Below are positions 14,833-24,237 of a stretch of DNA of 64,000 nucleotides, piece by piece. The position numbers were made by a program, and so were the translations under genes. The notes under the pieces are model-generated. The model did not search any database. It saw only the letters and a program-made list of their open reading frames with translations, and was not told the origin of the DNA. Each line of letters starts with the position of its first letter. The stretch's first letter is position 1. Source of the stretch: Alcanivoracaceae bacterium. GTDB lineage: Bacteria; Pseudomonadota; Gammaproteobacteria; Pseudomonadales; Alcanivoracaceae. The stretch is from the NCBI GenBank assembly GCA_023146255.1, contig JAGLCJ010000003.1:496001-560000 (forward strand), read 5' to 3'.

Positions 14833-15852
14833 ATGATCCATCGTAAAAACATTGCTGTCCGTCAGGTGGTCCGGGTGCTGCAGGGCGCGGCCCGTTCCGG
14901 TGCCGACATTCCCTCTTTGCTGGCCACCGCAGGCATTCAGCGCTCGCTGCTGGATGATCCGGAAGCGCGGATCGAGCGGGAAACCTTTATCCGGCTGATG
15001 CTTGCCGTTATGCAGCAGACGCAGGATGAGTTCCTTGGCTTTGGTCAGGGACGCAAGTCCAAGCCCGGCACTTTCAGCATGATGGCTCATGCGGTGATTA
15101 ACTGTTCCAATCTGGAAAAGGCTGTTCAGCGTGGCCTGAAGTTTTATGAACTATTCGACCTTGAGGTGCGCTGCACGCTGGTTCGTGACGGCGAGTTGGC
15201 GGAGCTCAGGGTTAGCGCCAATCCGCGTCTGGATTTTCGTGAAGTAATCATTGAGTCACTGGTTTTCCTGTCGGTGCGATTCATGAGCTGGCTGGTGGGC
15301 AAGGCCATTGAGCCGGAACGGGTCGAGCTGGATTTTGAGCGTGGTGGCAAGGAAGATGACTACCGCTCACTGTATAACTGCCCGGTGGAGTACGGGCAGA
15401 GCATCAGTCGTCTGGTTTTCCGTCGTGATTACCTTGATCTGCCGCTGGTGCAGAATGAGATTTCGCTGTCCAAATTTCTCAAGGACTCGCTTGCCCAACT
15501 GCTTGAGGGCAACATCCACAACGTTGGTCTGCCGGCACAGATCCGCGCCATTATTTCCAAGGAATATGGCAATAATTTTCCCGACTTCTCCGAGATCTGC
15601 GAGAAGCTGAACATGACGCCGCAGACCCTGCGCCGTCGCCTGAAGGAAGGCAATACCAGCTATCAGGAAATCAAGGACACCATCCGCAAGGACGCGTCGA
15701 TCTACTACCTGTCCAAGCCGGAGCTGTCAATTGACGAGATCGCCCTGTTGATGGGATTCAGCGAGGCCAGCTCGTTTCATCGGGCTTTCAAGAAATGGAC
15801 TGGTAAAACGCCTTCTGTTTACCGGCGCGAATATTTCGGAGACTTTGCATGA
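14833..15852 (+). CDS. AraC-family transcriptional regulator with arabinose-binding-2-like N-terminus
   Basis: A 339-residue regulator. The N-terminal 190 residues fit the ligand-binding domain common in AraC regulators of aromatic and lipid catabolism. The C-terminal 90 residues carry two helix-turn-helix motifs (ICEKLNMTPQTLRRRLKEG and IDEIALLMGFSEASSFHRAF) and the ending WTGKTPSVYRR. No convincing ribosome binding site precedes the ATG at 14833; a GTG at 14749 is possible. It overlaps purU by four bases and is divergent from the SDR gene, a plausible target. Confidence 0.85.
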   Translation: MIHRKNIAVRQVVRVLQGAARSGADIPSLLATAGIQRSLLDDPEARIERETFIRLMLAVMQQTQDEFLGFGQGRKSKPGTFSMMAHAVINCSNLEKAVQRGLKFYELFDLEVRCTLVRDGELAELRVSANPRLDFREVIIESLVFLSVRFMSWLVGKAIEPERVELDFERGGKEDDYRSLYNCPVEYGQSISRLVFRRDYLDLPLVQNEISLSKFLKDSLAQLLEGNIHNVGLPAQIRAIISKEYGNNFPDFSEICEKLNMTPQTLRRRLKEGNTSYQEIKDTIRKDASIYYLSKPELSIDEIALLMGFSEASSFHRAFKKWTGKTPSVYRREYFGDFA

Positions 15853-16742
15853 CCCTGGCTTCCACTAAAGTGATGCCGGCCAGCGCCACCACGGCGCGGT
15901 TACTGGTGACCTGTCCGGACCAGCCCGGCATTATCAGCGCGGTCAGTACCTTTCTTTATCACCATGGCGCCAATATTACTGATCTCGACCAGCATTCCAG
16001 TGATCTGAATGGCGGTCGTTTTTTTCTGCGTCTGGAGTTCCAGACGCCTGGGCTTGATTGCTCGCTGGATGCGCTGGAAACCAATTTCCGTAATCGGGTG
16101 GCGGACAAGTACCGGATGGACTGGCGGCTGTCCTATGCCAGTGACAAGAAGCGCATGGCGATTCTGGTATCGAAGCACGATCATGCATTGATGGAGCTGC
16201 TCTGGCGCACCATGCGTGGCAATTTGCCGGCCACTATTCCGATGGTTATCAGTAACCATGAGGACCTTCGTGGCGAGGTCGAGCGCTTCGGTATTCCCTA
16301 TCATCATGTGCCGGTTGGCGCGGAAAACAAGGCTGACGCCTATGCTGAAATGGCGGGCATGCTTGATGGCAAGGTCGATCTGATCGTGCTGGCCCGCTAC
16401 ATGCAGGTGTTGTCACCGGAGTTTGTCGGACGGTTTCCGCAGCAGATTATCAATATCCATCACTCGTTCCTGCCCGCTTTTGTCGGCGCCAATCCCTATC
16501 TTCAGGCCTGGCAGCGTGGGGTGAAGCTGATTGGCGCCACCAGTCACTATGTCACCGATGATCTAGATCAGGGTCCGATCATCGAGCAAAATGTTCACCG
16601 GGTCTCACATCGACACTCGGCAGACGAGCTGAAAGCACTGGGGCAGGATGTCGAGCGCAACGTTCTGTTGCGCGCGGTGCAGTGGCATCTGGAAGATCGG
16701 GTCATTGTTGATGGCAACAAGACCGTGGTGTTCGTGAAGTAA
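15849..16742 (+). CDS. purU: Formyltetrahydrofolate deformylase
   Basis: A 297-residue enzyme that hydrolyses 10-formyltetrahydrofolate to formate and tetrahydrofolate. It has an N-terminal ACT domain (LLVTCPDQPGIISAVSTFL, about residues 18-95) and a formyltransferase-fold catalytic domain with INIHHSFLPAFVGANPY and HYVTDDLDQGPI, which supply the Asn, His and Asp catalytic residues. Its ATG overlaps the AraC gene stop (ATGA), implying translation from a common transcript. Confidence 0.93.
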   Translation: MTLASTKVMPASATTARLLVTCPDQPGIISAVSTFLYHHGANITDLDQHSSDLNGGRFFLRLEFQTPGLDCSLDALETNFRNRVADKYRMDWRLSYASDKKRMAILVSKHDHALMELLWRTMRGNLPATIPMVISNHEDLRGEVERFGIPYHHVPVGAENKADAYAEMAGMLDGKVDLIVLARYMQVLSPEFVGRFPQQIINIHHSFLPAFVGANPYLQAWQRGVKLIGATSHYVTDDLDQGPIIEQNVHRVSHRHSADELKALGQDVERNVLLRAVQWHLEDRVIVDGNKTVVFVK

Positions 16743-16744
16743 TC

Positions 16745-17392
16745 TCAGAACTCGAAGCGGAAGCCGAGACTGATATTTCTCAGATATTCACTTTCCACCC
16801 GATAAACATCGAATTCGGTCACCAGCTTGGCGGATTCCACTAGAGGAAATTCAAAGCCGGCACCGAGATAGGGCCCGATGGAAGAGTCGGATGCTTCGTT
16901 CGGGACCAGTACGTTGGGGGCGCCGGTGGGGTTGCCGTTTATGTCGGCATCCGTTCTGGTTTCCTCGTTGCGGGTCTTGAGGTTGTAGATAAAGGCGCCG
17001 CCGCGCAGGAAAAAGAATTTACTGTCGTAAATACGAGCGCCAAGCTCTATGCCGGTGGCCCGGTATATGTTGGTCTGATCTATGATCTCCTGATCATCAA
17101 GCAGCGGAGTGGGGTCAACAAAGCGGCTTGTGCTCTGCTGACTTTCACCGAACTGGTTCAGGCCGATTTCCGCCCGCCACATCCAGCGGCCGACTGTCGC
17201 ATCCTTGAGGTCGAAACCAAGACGTATGCGCAAACCGTTCTCCTGATCGGCGCCAAAACTGCCAAAGTCTGTTCTGGTGCCGAGCAGCTCGAGATAGAAG
17301 TCCACGTTCGGAGCAGCGAGCTCTTCACGATATTCGATAGCTTGAGCCATCGGGGTCAGGGCAAGCAGGGTAGCGCCGATTATTCTTTTCAT
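16745..17392 (-). CDS. Outer-membrane beta-barrel protein of unknown role
   Basis: A 215-residue protein with a signal peptide (MKRIIGATLLALTPMAQA), alternating amphipathic strands and a C-terminal aromatic ending (SLGFRFEF) typical of BAM-inserted barrels. The size suits an eight-stranded barrel of the OmpA/OmpW kind. One loop (about residues 145-165) is rich in Asn, Asp and Pro. It ends two bases from purU on the opposite strand. No specific function can be given. Confidence 0.75.
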   Translation of the reverse strand: MKRIIGATLLALTPMAQAIEYREELAAPNVDFYLELLGTRTDFGSFGADQENGLRIRLGFDLKDATVGRWMWRAEIGLNQFGESQQSTSRFVDPTPLLDDQEIIDQTNIYRATGIELGARIYDSKFFFLRGGAFIYNLKTRNEETRTDADINGNPTGAPNVLVPNEASDSSIGPYLGAGFEFPLVESAKLVTEFDVYRVESEYLRNISLGFRFEF

Positions 17393-17470
17393 GGTTCCTA
17401 CGCGACGGCCGGGTTTTCCCGGATTGTACTGAAAACGCCCCTGCGGGCATGTATGAGATGCGTTACCGGC

Positions 17471-17761
17471 TCAGCGTGACAGCGGCTCCAGCATGGTGAT
17501 GCGCTCCGGTTCGGCCATGAAAGGGCTGATGGCGTCGAGTGCTTCACGGCGTTCACGGGAAACTGCCCAGCGCTCCCAGGCATGGCGACTGGACCAGGCC
17601 GACAGCACCAGATGGTGATTGGGGCGATCCAGCTCCCGCAGGGACTCTCCGGAGACAAAGCCGGGCGCCTGAATAATAGCCTGCATCATGGTAGTAATAG
17701 CGTTGCTGTAGGGATGCTCAAGACCTTCTATGATCTGCCGCTCGATCAATACTCGAATCAC
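17471..17761 (-). CDS. Antibiotic biosynthesis monooxygenase (ABM) fold protein
   Basis: A 96-residue single-domain protein with the dimeric alpha-beta barrel pattern of ABM proteins (MIRVLIERQI, then FVSGESLRELDRPNHHLVLSAW, then WERWAVSRERREAL). Such proteins include small monooxygenases and stress proteins; no substrate can be assigned. The start is a GTG at 17761 with AGGAAG seven bases upstream. It is divergent from the MFS gene at 17842. Confidence 0.75.
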   Translation of the reverse strand: MIRVLIERQIIEGLEHPYSNAITTMMQAIIQAPGFVSGESLRELDRPNHHLVLSAWSSRHAWERWAVSRERREALDAISPFMAEPERITMLEPLSR

Positions 17762-17841
17762 GTGCTGCTTCCTGATGTTGAGATGAACTGAATGATACCT
17801 GTGCCATGTCAGCAGTGTAGTGCGCTTGTCAGGATGGGCAA

Positions 17842-19080
17842 GTGAGACAGGCTCTGCCGGAGCGAAAACTGCTGGTGCTGCTGGCCGCCCTGTACTTCGC
17901 CCAGGGCCTGCCGTTTGGCCTGATTACCAGAGCACTGCCGGCGATTGCCCGGGATGCCGGGCTGCCCCTGCAATACATAGGGCTGTTGTCGCTGGCAGCG
18001 CTGCCCTGGGCGCTGAAGTTTGCCTGGGCGCCCTGGGTGGATCGTCTTGGCCGCGGTGGCGATAGTCACCGCAAACGCTGGATTGTCGGTTGCCAGCTGC
18101 TGGCGGTTGCCATGCTGGCGCTGATGGCCCTGTTGCCGATGTCACCACTGACGCCGGCGGTGTTCTTGCTGCTGCTGGCACTGCTGTTGCTGCTCAATCT
18201 CTGCTTTGCCACGCATGACATTGCCAGCGATGGTCTTGCGGTGCGCCTGCTGCCGGTCGGTTTACGCGGCATTGGCAACAGCCTGCAGACCGGAGGTTAT
18301 AAAGTCGGCCTGCTGGCCGGTGGTGCCCTGCTGTTATGGCTGGTCGGCGAGATTGGCTGGTCGAGGACACTGCTGCTGGCGATGGCGGTTCTGTTGGCGT
18401 TGTTGCTGCCGGTTCGGCGGTATCCGGAGCCTGCCCAGCCGCTGTCAGGGCCTTCGTCGTCGATCAGTTGGCGCTGGTGGCTGGCGGAACTCTGGCGTTT
18501 CTGGGGACGCCCGGGGATGGGCTGGTGGTTGGCGCTGCTGTTGGTCTATAAGGTCGGGGACAGTTTCGGTACCCGCATGATCAAGCCATTTCTGATTGAT
18601 CAGCACTGGACGCTGGCAGAAGTGGCCCTGCTGGATTTGAGCGCCTCTGCTGCCGGGTTGCTGGCGGTGCTACTGGCGGGCATGTTGTTGATGAGAATCT
18701 CCCGGCAGTATGCGCTGATCTGCTTCGCCCTGTTCCAGGCTCTGGCCTTCGCGGGCTGGGCCTGGGTGGCGCTGGCGCCGGCCAGGGAGCTGGTCTGGCT
18801 GATGGCGATTGCCGAGCAATGTGCGGATGGTCTGGCGACGGTAGCGCTGTTCACGGTGATGATGGATCGCTGCCGTCCCTGCCACGAGGGCAGTGACTAC
18901 ACCCTGCAGGCATCGGTCATGCTGATGGCCTCCGGGCTGTTTACTCTGGGCAGTGGTTTCAGTGCGGCGGCATTTGGTTACAGCGTGCATTTTGCACTGG
19001 CCGGGGCACTGGCGCTGGCGGCTATAATACCGGCCGTTTTCTGGGGCCGGATGGAGCAGAGTAGTCATGAGCGACCATGA
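17842..19080 (+). CDS. AmpG-like MFS transporter
   Basis: A 412-residue membrane protein with about twelve segments. The N-terminal LYFAQGLPFGLITRALPAI, the LKFAWAPWVDRLG loop and THDIASDGLAVRLLP match the AmpG (PAT) family, whose best-known member imports anhydro-muropeptides in peptidoglycan recycling; muropeptide specificity is not proven here. It starts with GTG, preceded by AGGATGG. It overlaps tusA by 14 bases. Confidence 0.8.
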   Translation: MRQALPERKLLVLLAALYFAQGLPFGLITRALPAIARDAGLPLQYIGLLSLAALPWALKFAWAPWVDRLGRGGDSHRKRWIVGCQLLAVAMLALMALLPMSPLTPAVFLLLLALLLLLNLCFATHDIASDGLAVRLLPVGLRGIGNSLQTGGYKVGLLAGGALLLWLVGEIGWSRTLLLAMAVLLALLLPVRRYPEPAQPLSGPSSSISWRWWLAELWRFWGRPGMGWWLALLLVYKVGDSFGTRMIKPFLIDQHWTLAEVALLDLSASAAGLLAVLLAGMLLMRISRQYALICFALFQALAFAGWAWVALAPARELVWLMAIAEQCADGLATVALFTVMMDRCRPCHEGSDYTLQASVMLMASGLFTLGSGFSAAAFGYSVHFALAGALALAAIIPAVFWGRMEQSSHERP

Positions 19081-19312
19081 GCAGGTGCCAAATCAGCTGG
19101 ATGCCCGCGGGCTGGTTTGTCCGGAACCTGTCATGCTGCTGCACAGCCGGGTACGGACAATGGCGCCCGGCGAAGAGCTGGAAATGCTCGCCACCGATCC
19201 CTCCACCGAGCGTGACGTACCCAAATTCTGTCAGTTTCTCGGTCATACACTGGTTCGCCATGAACAGGATGGTGATCTGTTTCGCTATCTGATTCGCAAG
19301 AAAGGAGCCTGA
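19067..19312 (+). CDS. tusA: TusA/SirA-family sulfur carrier protein
   Basis: An 81-residue protein with the family CPxP motif in LDARGLVCPEPVMLLHSRV, whose cysteine accepts persulfide sulfur. The alpha-beta sandwich pattern continues through DPSTERDVPKFCQFLGH. TusA relays sulfur for tRNA 2-thiouridine modification, but some paralogues serve other sulfur transfers. Overlap with the transporter upstream and four bases to the antiporter downstream suggest one transcript. Confidence 0.85.
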   Translation: MSDHEQVPNQLDARGLVCPEPVMLLHSRVRTMAPGEELEMLATDPSTERDVPKFCQFLGHTLVRHEQDGDLFRYLIRKKGA

Positions 19313-19316
19313 TTCA

Positions 19317-20402
19317 GTGCTGCTCAATATAGGTTTAATCATTGCTGGTTTTGTTGTTCTGGTGTTCGGAGCCGACTGGCTCGTCAAAGGCGCTTCGCGG
19401 CTGGCGCTGTCGCTTGGCATGACGCCGCTGGTAGTGGGCTTGACCGTTGTCGCGTTCGGTACCAGTGCACCCGAGCTGGCGGTGAGTGTGGCGTCGGCCT
19501 GGTCCGGGCAGGCCGATCTGGCAGTTGGCAATGTGGTCGGTTCCAACATTGCCAACGTTTTGCTGATTCTCGGCATATCTGCACTGGTTGCACCGCTGGT
19601 GGTGAATCAGCAGCTGGTGCGACTCGATGTGCCGATCATGCTCGGTGCCACAGTGTTGTTCTATGTGCTGAGTCTGGATGGTCGGATCAATCTCTGGGAC
19701 AGTATTTTGCTGGCCGCTGGCATTGTTGCTTACGTGGTGTTTCTGATTCGCGAAAGTCGCCGTGAGAAAAGCGCGCTGGTGCTGGCTGAGTACGAGGAGG
19801 CGGTGGAGTCCGGCGGCACCCTGACGGGCGACATCCTGTGGATGGTGGCCGGTCTGGTCGGTCTGGTTGCCGGGGCCCAGTTGCTGGTGGAAGGCGCGGT
19901 TTCACTGGCGCGCCATTTTGGTGTCAGCGAGTTGATGATTGGTTTGACCGTGCTGGCGATCGGCACATCCCTGCCGGAGCTGGCCACCTCGGTGGTGGCG
20001 GCGATGCGCGGTGAGCGCGATATTGCCGTCGGCAACGTGGTTGGCTCGAATATTTTCAACCTGCTGTCGGTGCTGGGCTTTACCGGTCTGGTATCGCTGG
20101 GACAGCTGCCGGTGGCGCCGGCGGCACTGGCACTGGATATTCCGGTAATGCTCGGTGTGGCGTTGCTATGCGTGCCGATCTTCCGCACTGGCTTTGTCGT
20201 GACCCGCGCCAATGGTGTGCTGTTTATTCTTTGTTATGCCGCTTATCTCAGCTGGCTGGTGCTGATCAATACCGACGTCGTGGTACCCGGCTGGGCCCCG
20301 GCGTTGTTATTGGGCGGGCTGATTCCACTGGCAATCCTGTTTACGCTGGTGTCGTTTGTGATGTCAGTTAGCAGCGAGAAAACCGGCGGAACGGATCACT
20401 GA
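19317..20402 (+). CDS. Calcium/sodium antiporter, CaCA family (YrbG-like)
   Basis: A 361-residue membrane protein with two inverted homologous halves, each with an alpha-repeat: LVVGLTVVAFGTSAPELAVS with GNVVGSNIANVLLILG in the first and LMIGLTVLAIGTSLPELATS with GNVVGSNIFNLLSVLG in the second. This is the hallmark of CaCA cation exchangers. It starts with GTG, placed ten bases after AAGGAG. It overlaps the convergent gene at 20396 by seven bases. Confidence 0.9.
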   Translation: MLLNIGLIIAGFVVLVFGADWLVKGASRLALSLGMTPLVVGLTVVAFGTSAPELAVSVASAWSGQADLAVGNVVGSNIANVLLILGISALVAPLVVNQQLVRLDVPIMLGATVLFYVLSLDGRINLWDSILLAAGIVAYVVFLIRESRREKSALVLAEYEEAVESGGTLTGDILWMVAGLVGLVAGAQLLVEGAVSLARHFGVSELMIGLTVLAIGTSLPELATSVVAAMRGERDIAVGNVVGSNIFNLLSVLGFTGLVSLGQLPVAPAALALDIPVMLGVALLCVPIFRTGFVVTRANGVLFILCYAAYLSWLVLINTDVVVPGWAPALLLGGLIPLAILFTLVSFVMSVSSEKTGGTDH

Positions 20403-21103
20403 TCCTGTTCCGCTGCCAATACTGAAATGGCGGCAAGGGTTTCCGGGTCACGTTCCTTGATCCGGTTTGCCACCTGATGCTGGAAGAAATAACGAAAGGT
20501 GGGCTGCTCCTGGGCTGCATGCAGACAGGGATCGCCAGGCAGCACCGGGGTGCTGGTGACTTCCCCTTCTTCGATCACCATGGCCAGCAGGCGACCATCG
20601 CCGGTCAGACGCCAGCTGACGACCTCAAGCAGACTGATACTGTGGAAACCGTCGCTGGAAAACACTGCGTGGGTGCCAATGGCATCGGGCACTTCCTGTA
20701 CCACCTCCTCAGACGCTGAAGCCTTGCCGAAGAATTGCACCGCAGCGCGCAGTTCGTCCGCCTTGTACTGTGGTGCCTCGGTAAACAGGTAACTGCTGTG
20801 GGGCAGGCGGTAGCCTTCCCAGCGTCCGTTCAATGGATCTTCCAGTGCCGAGCTCGGTACCACCGCATTCAGCCACGGCACCATGGCGACCACGTCGTCG
20901 TTATCCAGCAGGGCCCAGCAGAGGATCTTCACCGAGAACAGGGTGTCAGGATGGCGGTCATTGGCGTAGAGCAGCTCAAGGCCGTCGTTCTCGGGAGAGA
21001 CGCGGACGATGCGGGGTTTCGCGGCCTGATGGCGCGGAATCAGCGGCACTACATTGTGTGGCAGTGCTTTACCGGCGATGGCCGGTCGTTGCTGGAAGCC
21101 CAT
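20396..21103 (-). CDS. Hypothetical protein
   Basis: A 235-residue soluble protein I do not recognise. It has no signal peptide or membrane segment. The sequence is mixed alpha-beta with two similar stretches around LLYANDRHPDTLFSVKILCWALLDNDDVVAMVPWL and THAVFSSDGFHSISLLEVVSWRLTGDGRLLAMVIE (each read in parts), which suggests an internal duplication. Codon use resembles the neighbours. It is the only gene on the minus strand between MATE and the antiporter. Confidence 0.65.
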   Translation of the reverse strand: MGFQQRPAIAGKALPHNVVPLIPRHQAAKPRIVRVSPENDGLELLYANDRHPDTLFSVKILCWALLDNDDVVAMVPWLNAVVPSSALEDPLNGRWEGYRLPHSSYLFTEAPQYKADELRAAVQFFGKASASEEVVQEVPDAIGTHAVFSSDGFHSISLLEVVSWRLTGDGRLLAMVIEEGEVTSTPVLPGDPCLHAAQEQPTFRYFFQHQVANRIKERDPETLAAISVLAAEQDQ

Positions 21104-21260
21104 GGGGATCTCCCTTGGCGGAACCAGTCTGACAGTGCCTTGACCGACGGGGTCAGGGGACGCCGGGTCGCGGCGGCTGTCACTGACACCCTAGCGCGGC
21201 CATTTCGTGGCGACAACCCCGAGAAAGAAAAATCATGGACAGACGGTATCTGGCGCGGGG

Positions 21261-22631
21261 TCAGCGCGTTGCAGCGGCGGCGAACTGTCGCAGTCGATAG
21301 CGCAGCCGCCCGGTCAGCATCACGGCGGCGGCGGTGAGGCCGCTGAGTAGCCCGATCCAGAAGCCCTCAGGTCCCATCGCGGGCACCAGCAGGTCGGTCA
21401 GGGCCAGGCAGTATCCCACCGGCAGGCCGATTCCCCAGTAGGCCAGCAGGGTAATGAACATGGGGATGGTGGTGTCTTCAAAGCCGCGCAAGGTGCCACT
21501 GACGGTCACCTGCCAGGCATCCGAGAGTTGATACAGGGCGGCGTACAGCAGCAGGCTGGCGGCCAGCGCCCGCACTGCCGGATCACTGCTGTATAGCCAG
21601 GGCACCTGATGTCGCAGCAGGAACAGCAGGGCGCCGGCAACTATGCCGATCAGCAGCGTCAGCAGCAGGGCGCTGTGGGCCGCCAGTTGCACTGCCTGAA
21701 GATCCTGCTGCCCGCGTCCCCGGCCAACCCGTACGGTAACAGCCAGCGCCAGACTCAACGGAATCATGAACAGCAGGCCGGTGAAATTCAGCGCCACCTG
21801 ATGACCGGCCACCACCGCTGGTCCGAGGCTGCTGATCAGCAGGGCGATAACGGAAAAGATGCTGACTTCAAAAAAGATCGACAAGCCCACCGGCAAGCCG
21901 AGCCGGAAAATGTACCAGGCGGTAGCCGGTTCAAGGTGGGTCTGCTGGAAGTGCAGGCGGGCGCTGGCATAAACCGGATGACGGCGGATGTAGCCGCCCA
22001 TCAGCAGCGCCATACACCAGAACACCAGCGAGGTGGCCCAGCCGCAGCCGACGCCGCCGAGCGCCGGCAGACCGAATTTTCCATAGATCAGAATGTAGTT
22101 GCTGGGGATATTGATCAGCAGGCCAATCACGCTGATCCACAACACCGGCCGGGTGTGCGACATGGCCTCGGTATAGCTGCGCAGACTCAGAAACAGGGCA
22201 GCGCCGGGCATGCCCCAGCTGAGAGCGTTCAGGTAGCCTTCCACTTTCGGCCGAAGCAATGGATCAACATCCATCCATTCCAGCACCGGGGCCATGCTGC
22301 GCAGCAGCAGTGCTGCAATCAGACCCAGCCCGAGCGCAAGCCACAGCCCCTGCTGGGCAACCGGATTGATACGGTGGTAGGCTTCCGCGCCGAGTTTTCG
22401 TGACAGTACCGGGGTGGCACTCATCAGCACGCCGGTCATGAACAGATAGACTGGCACCCAGACACTGGCTCCGACGGCCACCGCCGCCAGATCTATCGAG
22501 CTGACGCGGCCCGCCATCACGGTATCGACAAAGCCGTTCGCCGTCTGCGCCAGTTGGCCGCCGAGAATGGGCAGCGCCAGCATCAGCTGGGCGCGGGCTT
22601 CACGGCGCAGGGGGGATAAACGGTTGAACAC
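21261..22631 (-). CDS. MATE-family multidrug efflux protein
   Basis: A 456-residue transporter with twelve predicted segments in two homologous halves. Family signatures include PILGGQLAQTANGFVDTVMAGR near the N-terminus and GHQVALNFTGLLFMIPLSL in the second half, so it is NorM-like. The frame is open to 22754, but a GTG at 22631 with AGGAA upstream gives the normal MATE N-terminus. It is divergent from epmC. Confidence 0.9.
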   Translation of the reverse strand: MFNRLSPLRREARAQLMLALPILGGQLAQTANGFVDTVMAGRVSSIDLAAVAVGASVWVPVYLFMTGVLMSATPVLSRKLGAEAYHRINPVAQQGLWLALGLGLIAALLLRSMAPVLEWMDVDPLLRPKVEGYLNALSWGMPGAALFLSLRSYTEAMSHTRPVLWISVIGLLINIPSNYILIYGKFGLPALGGVGCGWATSLVFWCMALLMGGYIRRHPVYASARLHFQQTHLEPATAWYIFRLGLPVGLSIFFEVSIFSVIALLISSLGPAVVAGHQVALNFTGLLFMIPLSLALAVTVRVGRGRGQQDLQAVQLAAHSALLLTLLIGIVAGALLFLLRHQVPWLYSSDPAVRALAASLLLYAALYQLSDAWQVTVSGTLRGFEDTTIPMFITLLAYWGIGLPVGYCLALTDLLVPAMGPEGFWIGLLSGLTAAAVMLTGRLRYRLRQFAAAATR

Positions 22632-22683
22632 GCAACGAGGTTCCTGAATGGGGCGCGCTACCTTACCGCAAACCCGTGGACTA

Positions 22684-23247
22684 ATGCAGCGCGGCTTTGC
22701 CAGTGCCGATCTTGAGCGCCTGTTTGCCGGCTGCTTTGCCAGCGACCAGAACACCGTGTTGGTCGGTGGGGCGGAGGAGCCCTTTTATCAGCCGGCAGAG
22801 CATCGGCAGCCGGCAAAAATTATCTATACCCGCGACTATTTCCGTTCTGCTCTGCATGAAGTTGCCCACTGGTGTGTGGCCGGCCCCGCCCGCCGGCAGC
22901 TGCCGGATTTTGGCTACTGGTATGCTGCAGATGGTCGTGATGCGCGTCAGCAAGCCGAGTTTCAGCAGGCAGAAATCCGGCCGCAGGCACTTGAGTTGTT
23001 ATTCTGTGCGGCGGCAGGGCATCCGTTCAGGGTTTCGCTGGATAACCTGCACGGCGAAGTCGGCGAGGCATGCGGGTTTGAAGATGCGGTACTGGCCAGA
23101 GCCAGAGAATTGATACAACGCGGTGTGAAAGGCCGGGCTGGCCGCTGGTGTCAGGTGCTGTCACGATTCTATCGTGATGAACCGTTCAGCAGCGGGCAGG
23201 TTGATGAGGTTTTTGTGCGCTGGCAGGGATTGCCGATTGCTGAATAA
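22684..23247 (+). CDS. epmC: Elongation factor P hydroxylase
   Basis: A 187-residue enzyme that hydroxylates the beta-lysyl-lysine modification on elongation factor P. It aligns along its length with E. coli YfcM: FASDQNTVLVGGAEEPFY, SALHEVAHWCVAGPARR with the metal-binding HExxH, LPDFGYWYAADGRDA and RPQALELLFCAAAG. The ATG at 22684 matches the E. coli N-terminus; an ATG at 22648 with GAGG upstream would add twelve residues. A bidirectional terminator follows. Confidence 0.88.
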   Translation: MQRGFASADLERLFAGCFASDQNTVLVGGAEEPFYQPAEHRQPAKIIYTRDYFRSALHEVAHWCVAGPARRQLPDFGYWYAADGRDARQQAEFQQAEIRPQALELLFCAAAGHPFRVSLDNLHGEVGEACGFEDAVLARARELIQRGVKGRAGRWCQVLSRFYRDEPFSSGQVDEVFVRWQGLPIAE

Positions 23248-23273
23248 AAATGCCGGGCAAGCCCGGCATTTTT
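23246..23273. terminator. Bidirectional terminator between epmC and the TolQ/TolR operon
   Basis: A perfect hairpin, AAAAATGCCGGGC / GCCCGGCATTTTT with a two-base AA spacer, with A-run and T-run on both sides. It overlaps the epmC stop codon and lies 23 bases after the end of the converging TonB-like gene. Confidence 0.92.
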
Positions 23274-23295
23274 ATTTCTCAGCTGCTGCTGTTGA

Positions 23296-24237
23296 TCAGG
23301 TCGGGAACAGGTTCAGTGCGTAGTCGCCAGTCCAGACTTCAACCGGCAGGGCGCCGAAGTCCATCGACTGCACGATCACCAGAATCCGCCGTTCCAGTTC
23401 CGGATCAGACAGTTCGCTCGATTTGACCACAACCTTGCTGACTGCGCCGGAAGGGTCGATCGTCATGGTCAGCACCACAGTGCCGCGCAGGGCAGGGTTC
23501 TGCCGCAGGGCACGCTGGTAGGCGCTGTTGATGCGACCGGCGCCACGATCGAAGGTGCGGCGAATCTGCTCCTCCGTCCGAACGCTCTTGCCCTCTGCAT
23601 TTTTCCGCACAGTGGTTGCCGCTTCTGCTGCAGCGGCAATGCCGCTTTCCACCTGAGCCACGGCCGCGCCTTCAAGAGTGCCGCCGCCACCGCCGCCGCT
23701 GGAGACGCTGGATACGGCAATACCACCAGAGCCGCTGCCGGCACGGCTGGTAATCAGGTTACGTTCAACCTTGGCCGCTTCTGCGCCGCCAGTACGAAGC
23801 GGTTGTTTCGACACCACAGGTGCCAGATCCTGCAAGCCAGCGAGAGATTCCTCGAAAACCTTCAGTTCCTTTTTGGCAACTTCCCTGGCCTTCTCCACTT
23901 TCTCTTCAGTGGGTTCCGGCTTCGGTTCCTCTGGCTTTTCCGGTTCCGGCTCGGGCTCCGGTTCCGGTTCCTTCTCCGGTTCCGGTGGTGGCGGCGGCGG
24001 TGGCTCCTCCTTCTTCTTCTCAAGCACCAGTTTCGCCAGACGCTCCGGTATTTCCTCGGCCTCCCGGCGATCCTTCTTCGGAATCGTGGTGGTCTCGATC
24101 AGAATGATGAAAAACAGGCAGAGCAGCGCCAGTATCGCCAGAATGATCCATTGCCGACGTCTGTCCCCGGGCAGATTGTCCCAGGGCAGCAGGCCATCAG
24201 TGAAGATCGTCAGAGGACTCTTGTTGTTATCATTCAT
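23296..24237 (-). CDS. TonB/AgmX-like periplasm-spanning protein of the Agl-Glt-like system
   Basis: A 313-residue protein with a short cytoplasmic N-terminus, one membrane helix (about 31-50), a Pro/Glu/Lys-rich stretch (about 78-110) able to span the periplasm, a Gly-rich region and a C-terminal domain of the AgmX/PglI and TonB type (RINSAYQRALRQNPALRG, VVLTMTIDPSGAVSKV). Such proteins carry energy from a TolQ-TolR type motor to the outer membrane. It is the last gene of the operon, overlapping the TolR-like gene upstream by four bases. In the Myxococcus gliding complex the comparable part is GltG/PglI or GltJ/AgmX. Confidence 0.75.
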   Translation of the reverse strand: MNDNNKSPLTIFTDGLLPWDNLPGDRRRQWIILAILALLCLFFIILIETTTIPKKDRREAEEIPERLAKLVLEKKKEEPPPPPPPEPEKEPEPEPEPEPEKPEEPKPEPTEEKVEKAREVAKKELKVFEESLAGLQDLAPVVSKQPLRTGGAEAAKVERNLITSRAGSGSGGIAVSSVSSGGGGGGTLEGAAVAQVESGIAAAAEAATTVRKNAEGKSVRTEEQIRRTFDRGAGRINSAYQRALRQNPALRGTVVLTMTIDPSGAVSKVVVKSSELSDPELERRILVIVQSMDFGALPVEVWTGDYALNLFPT

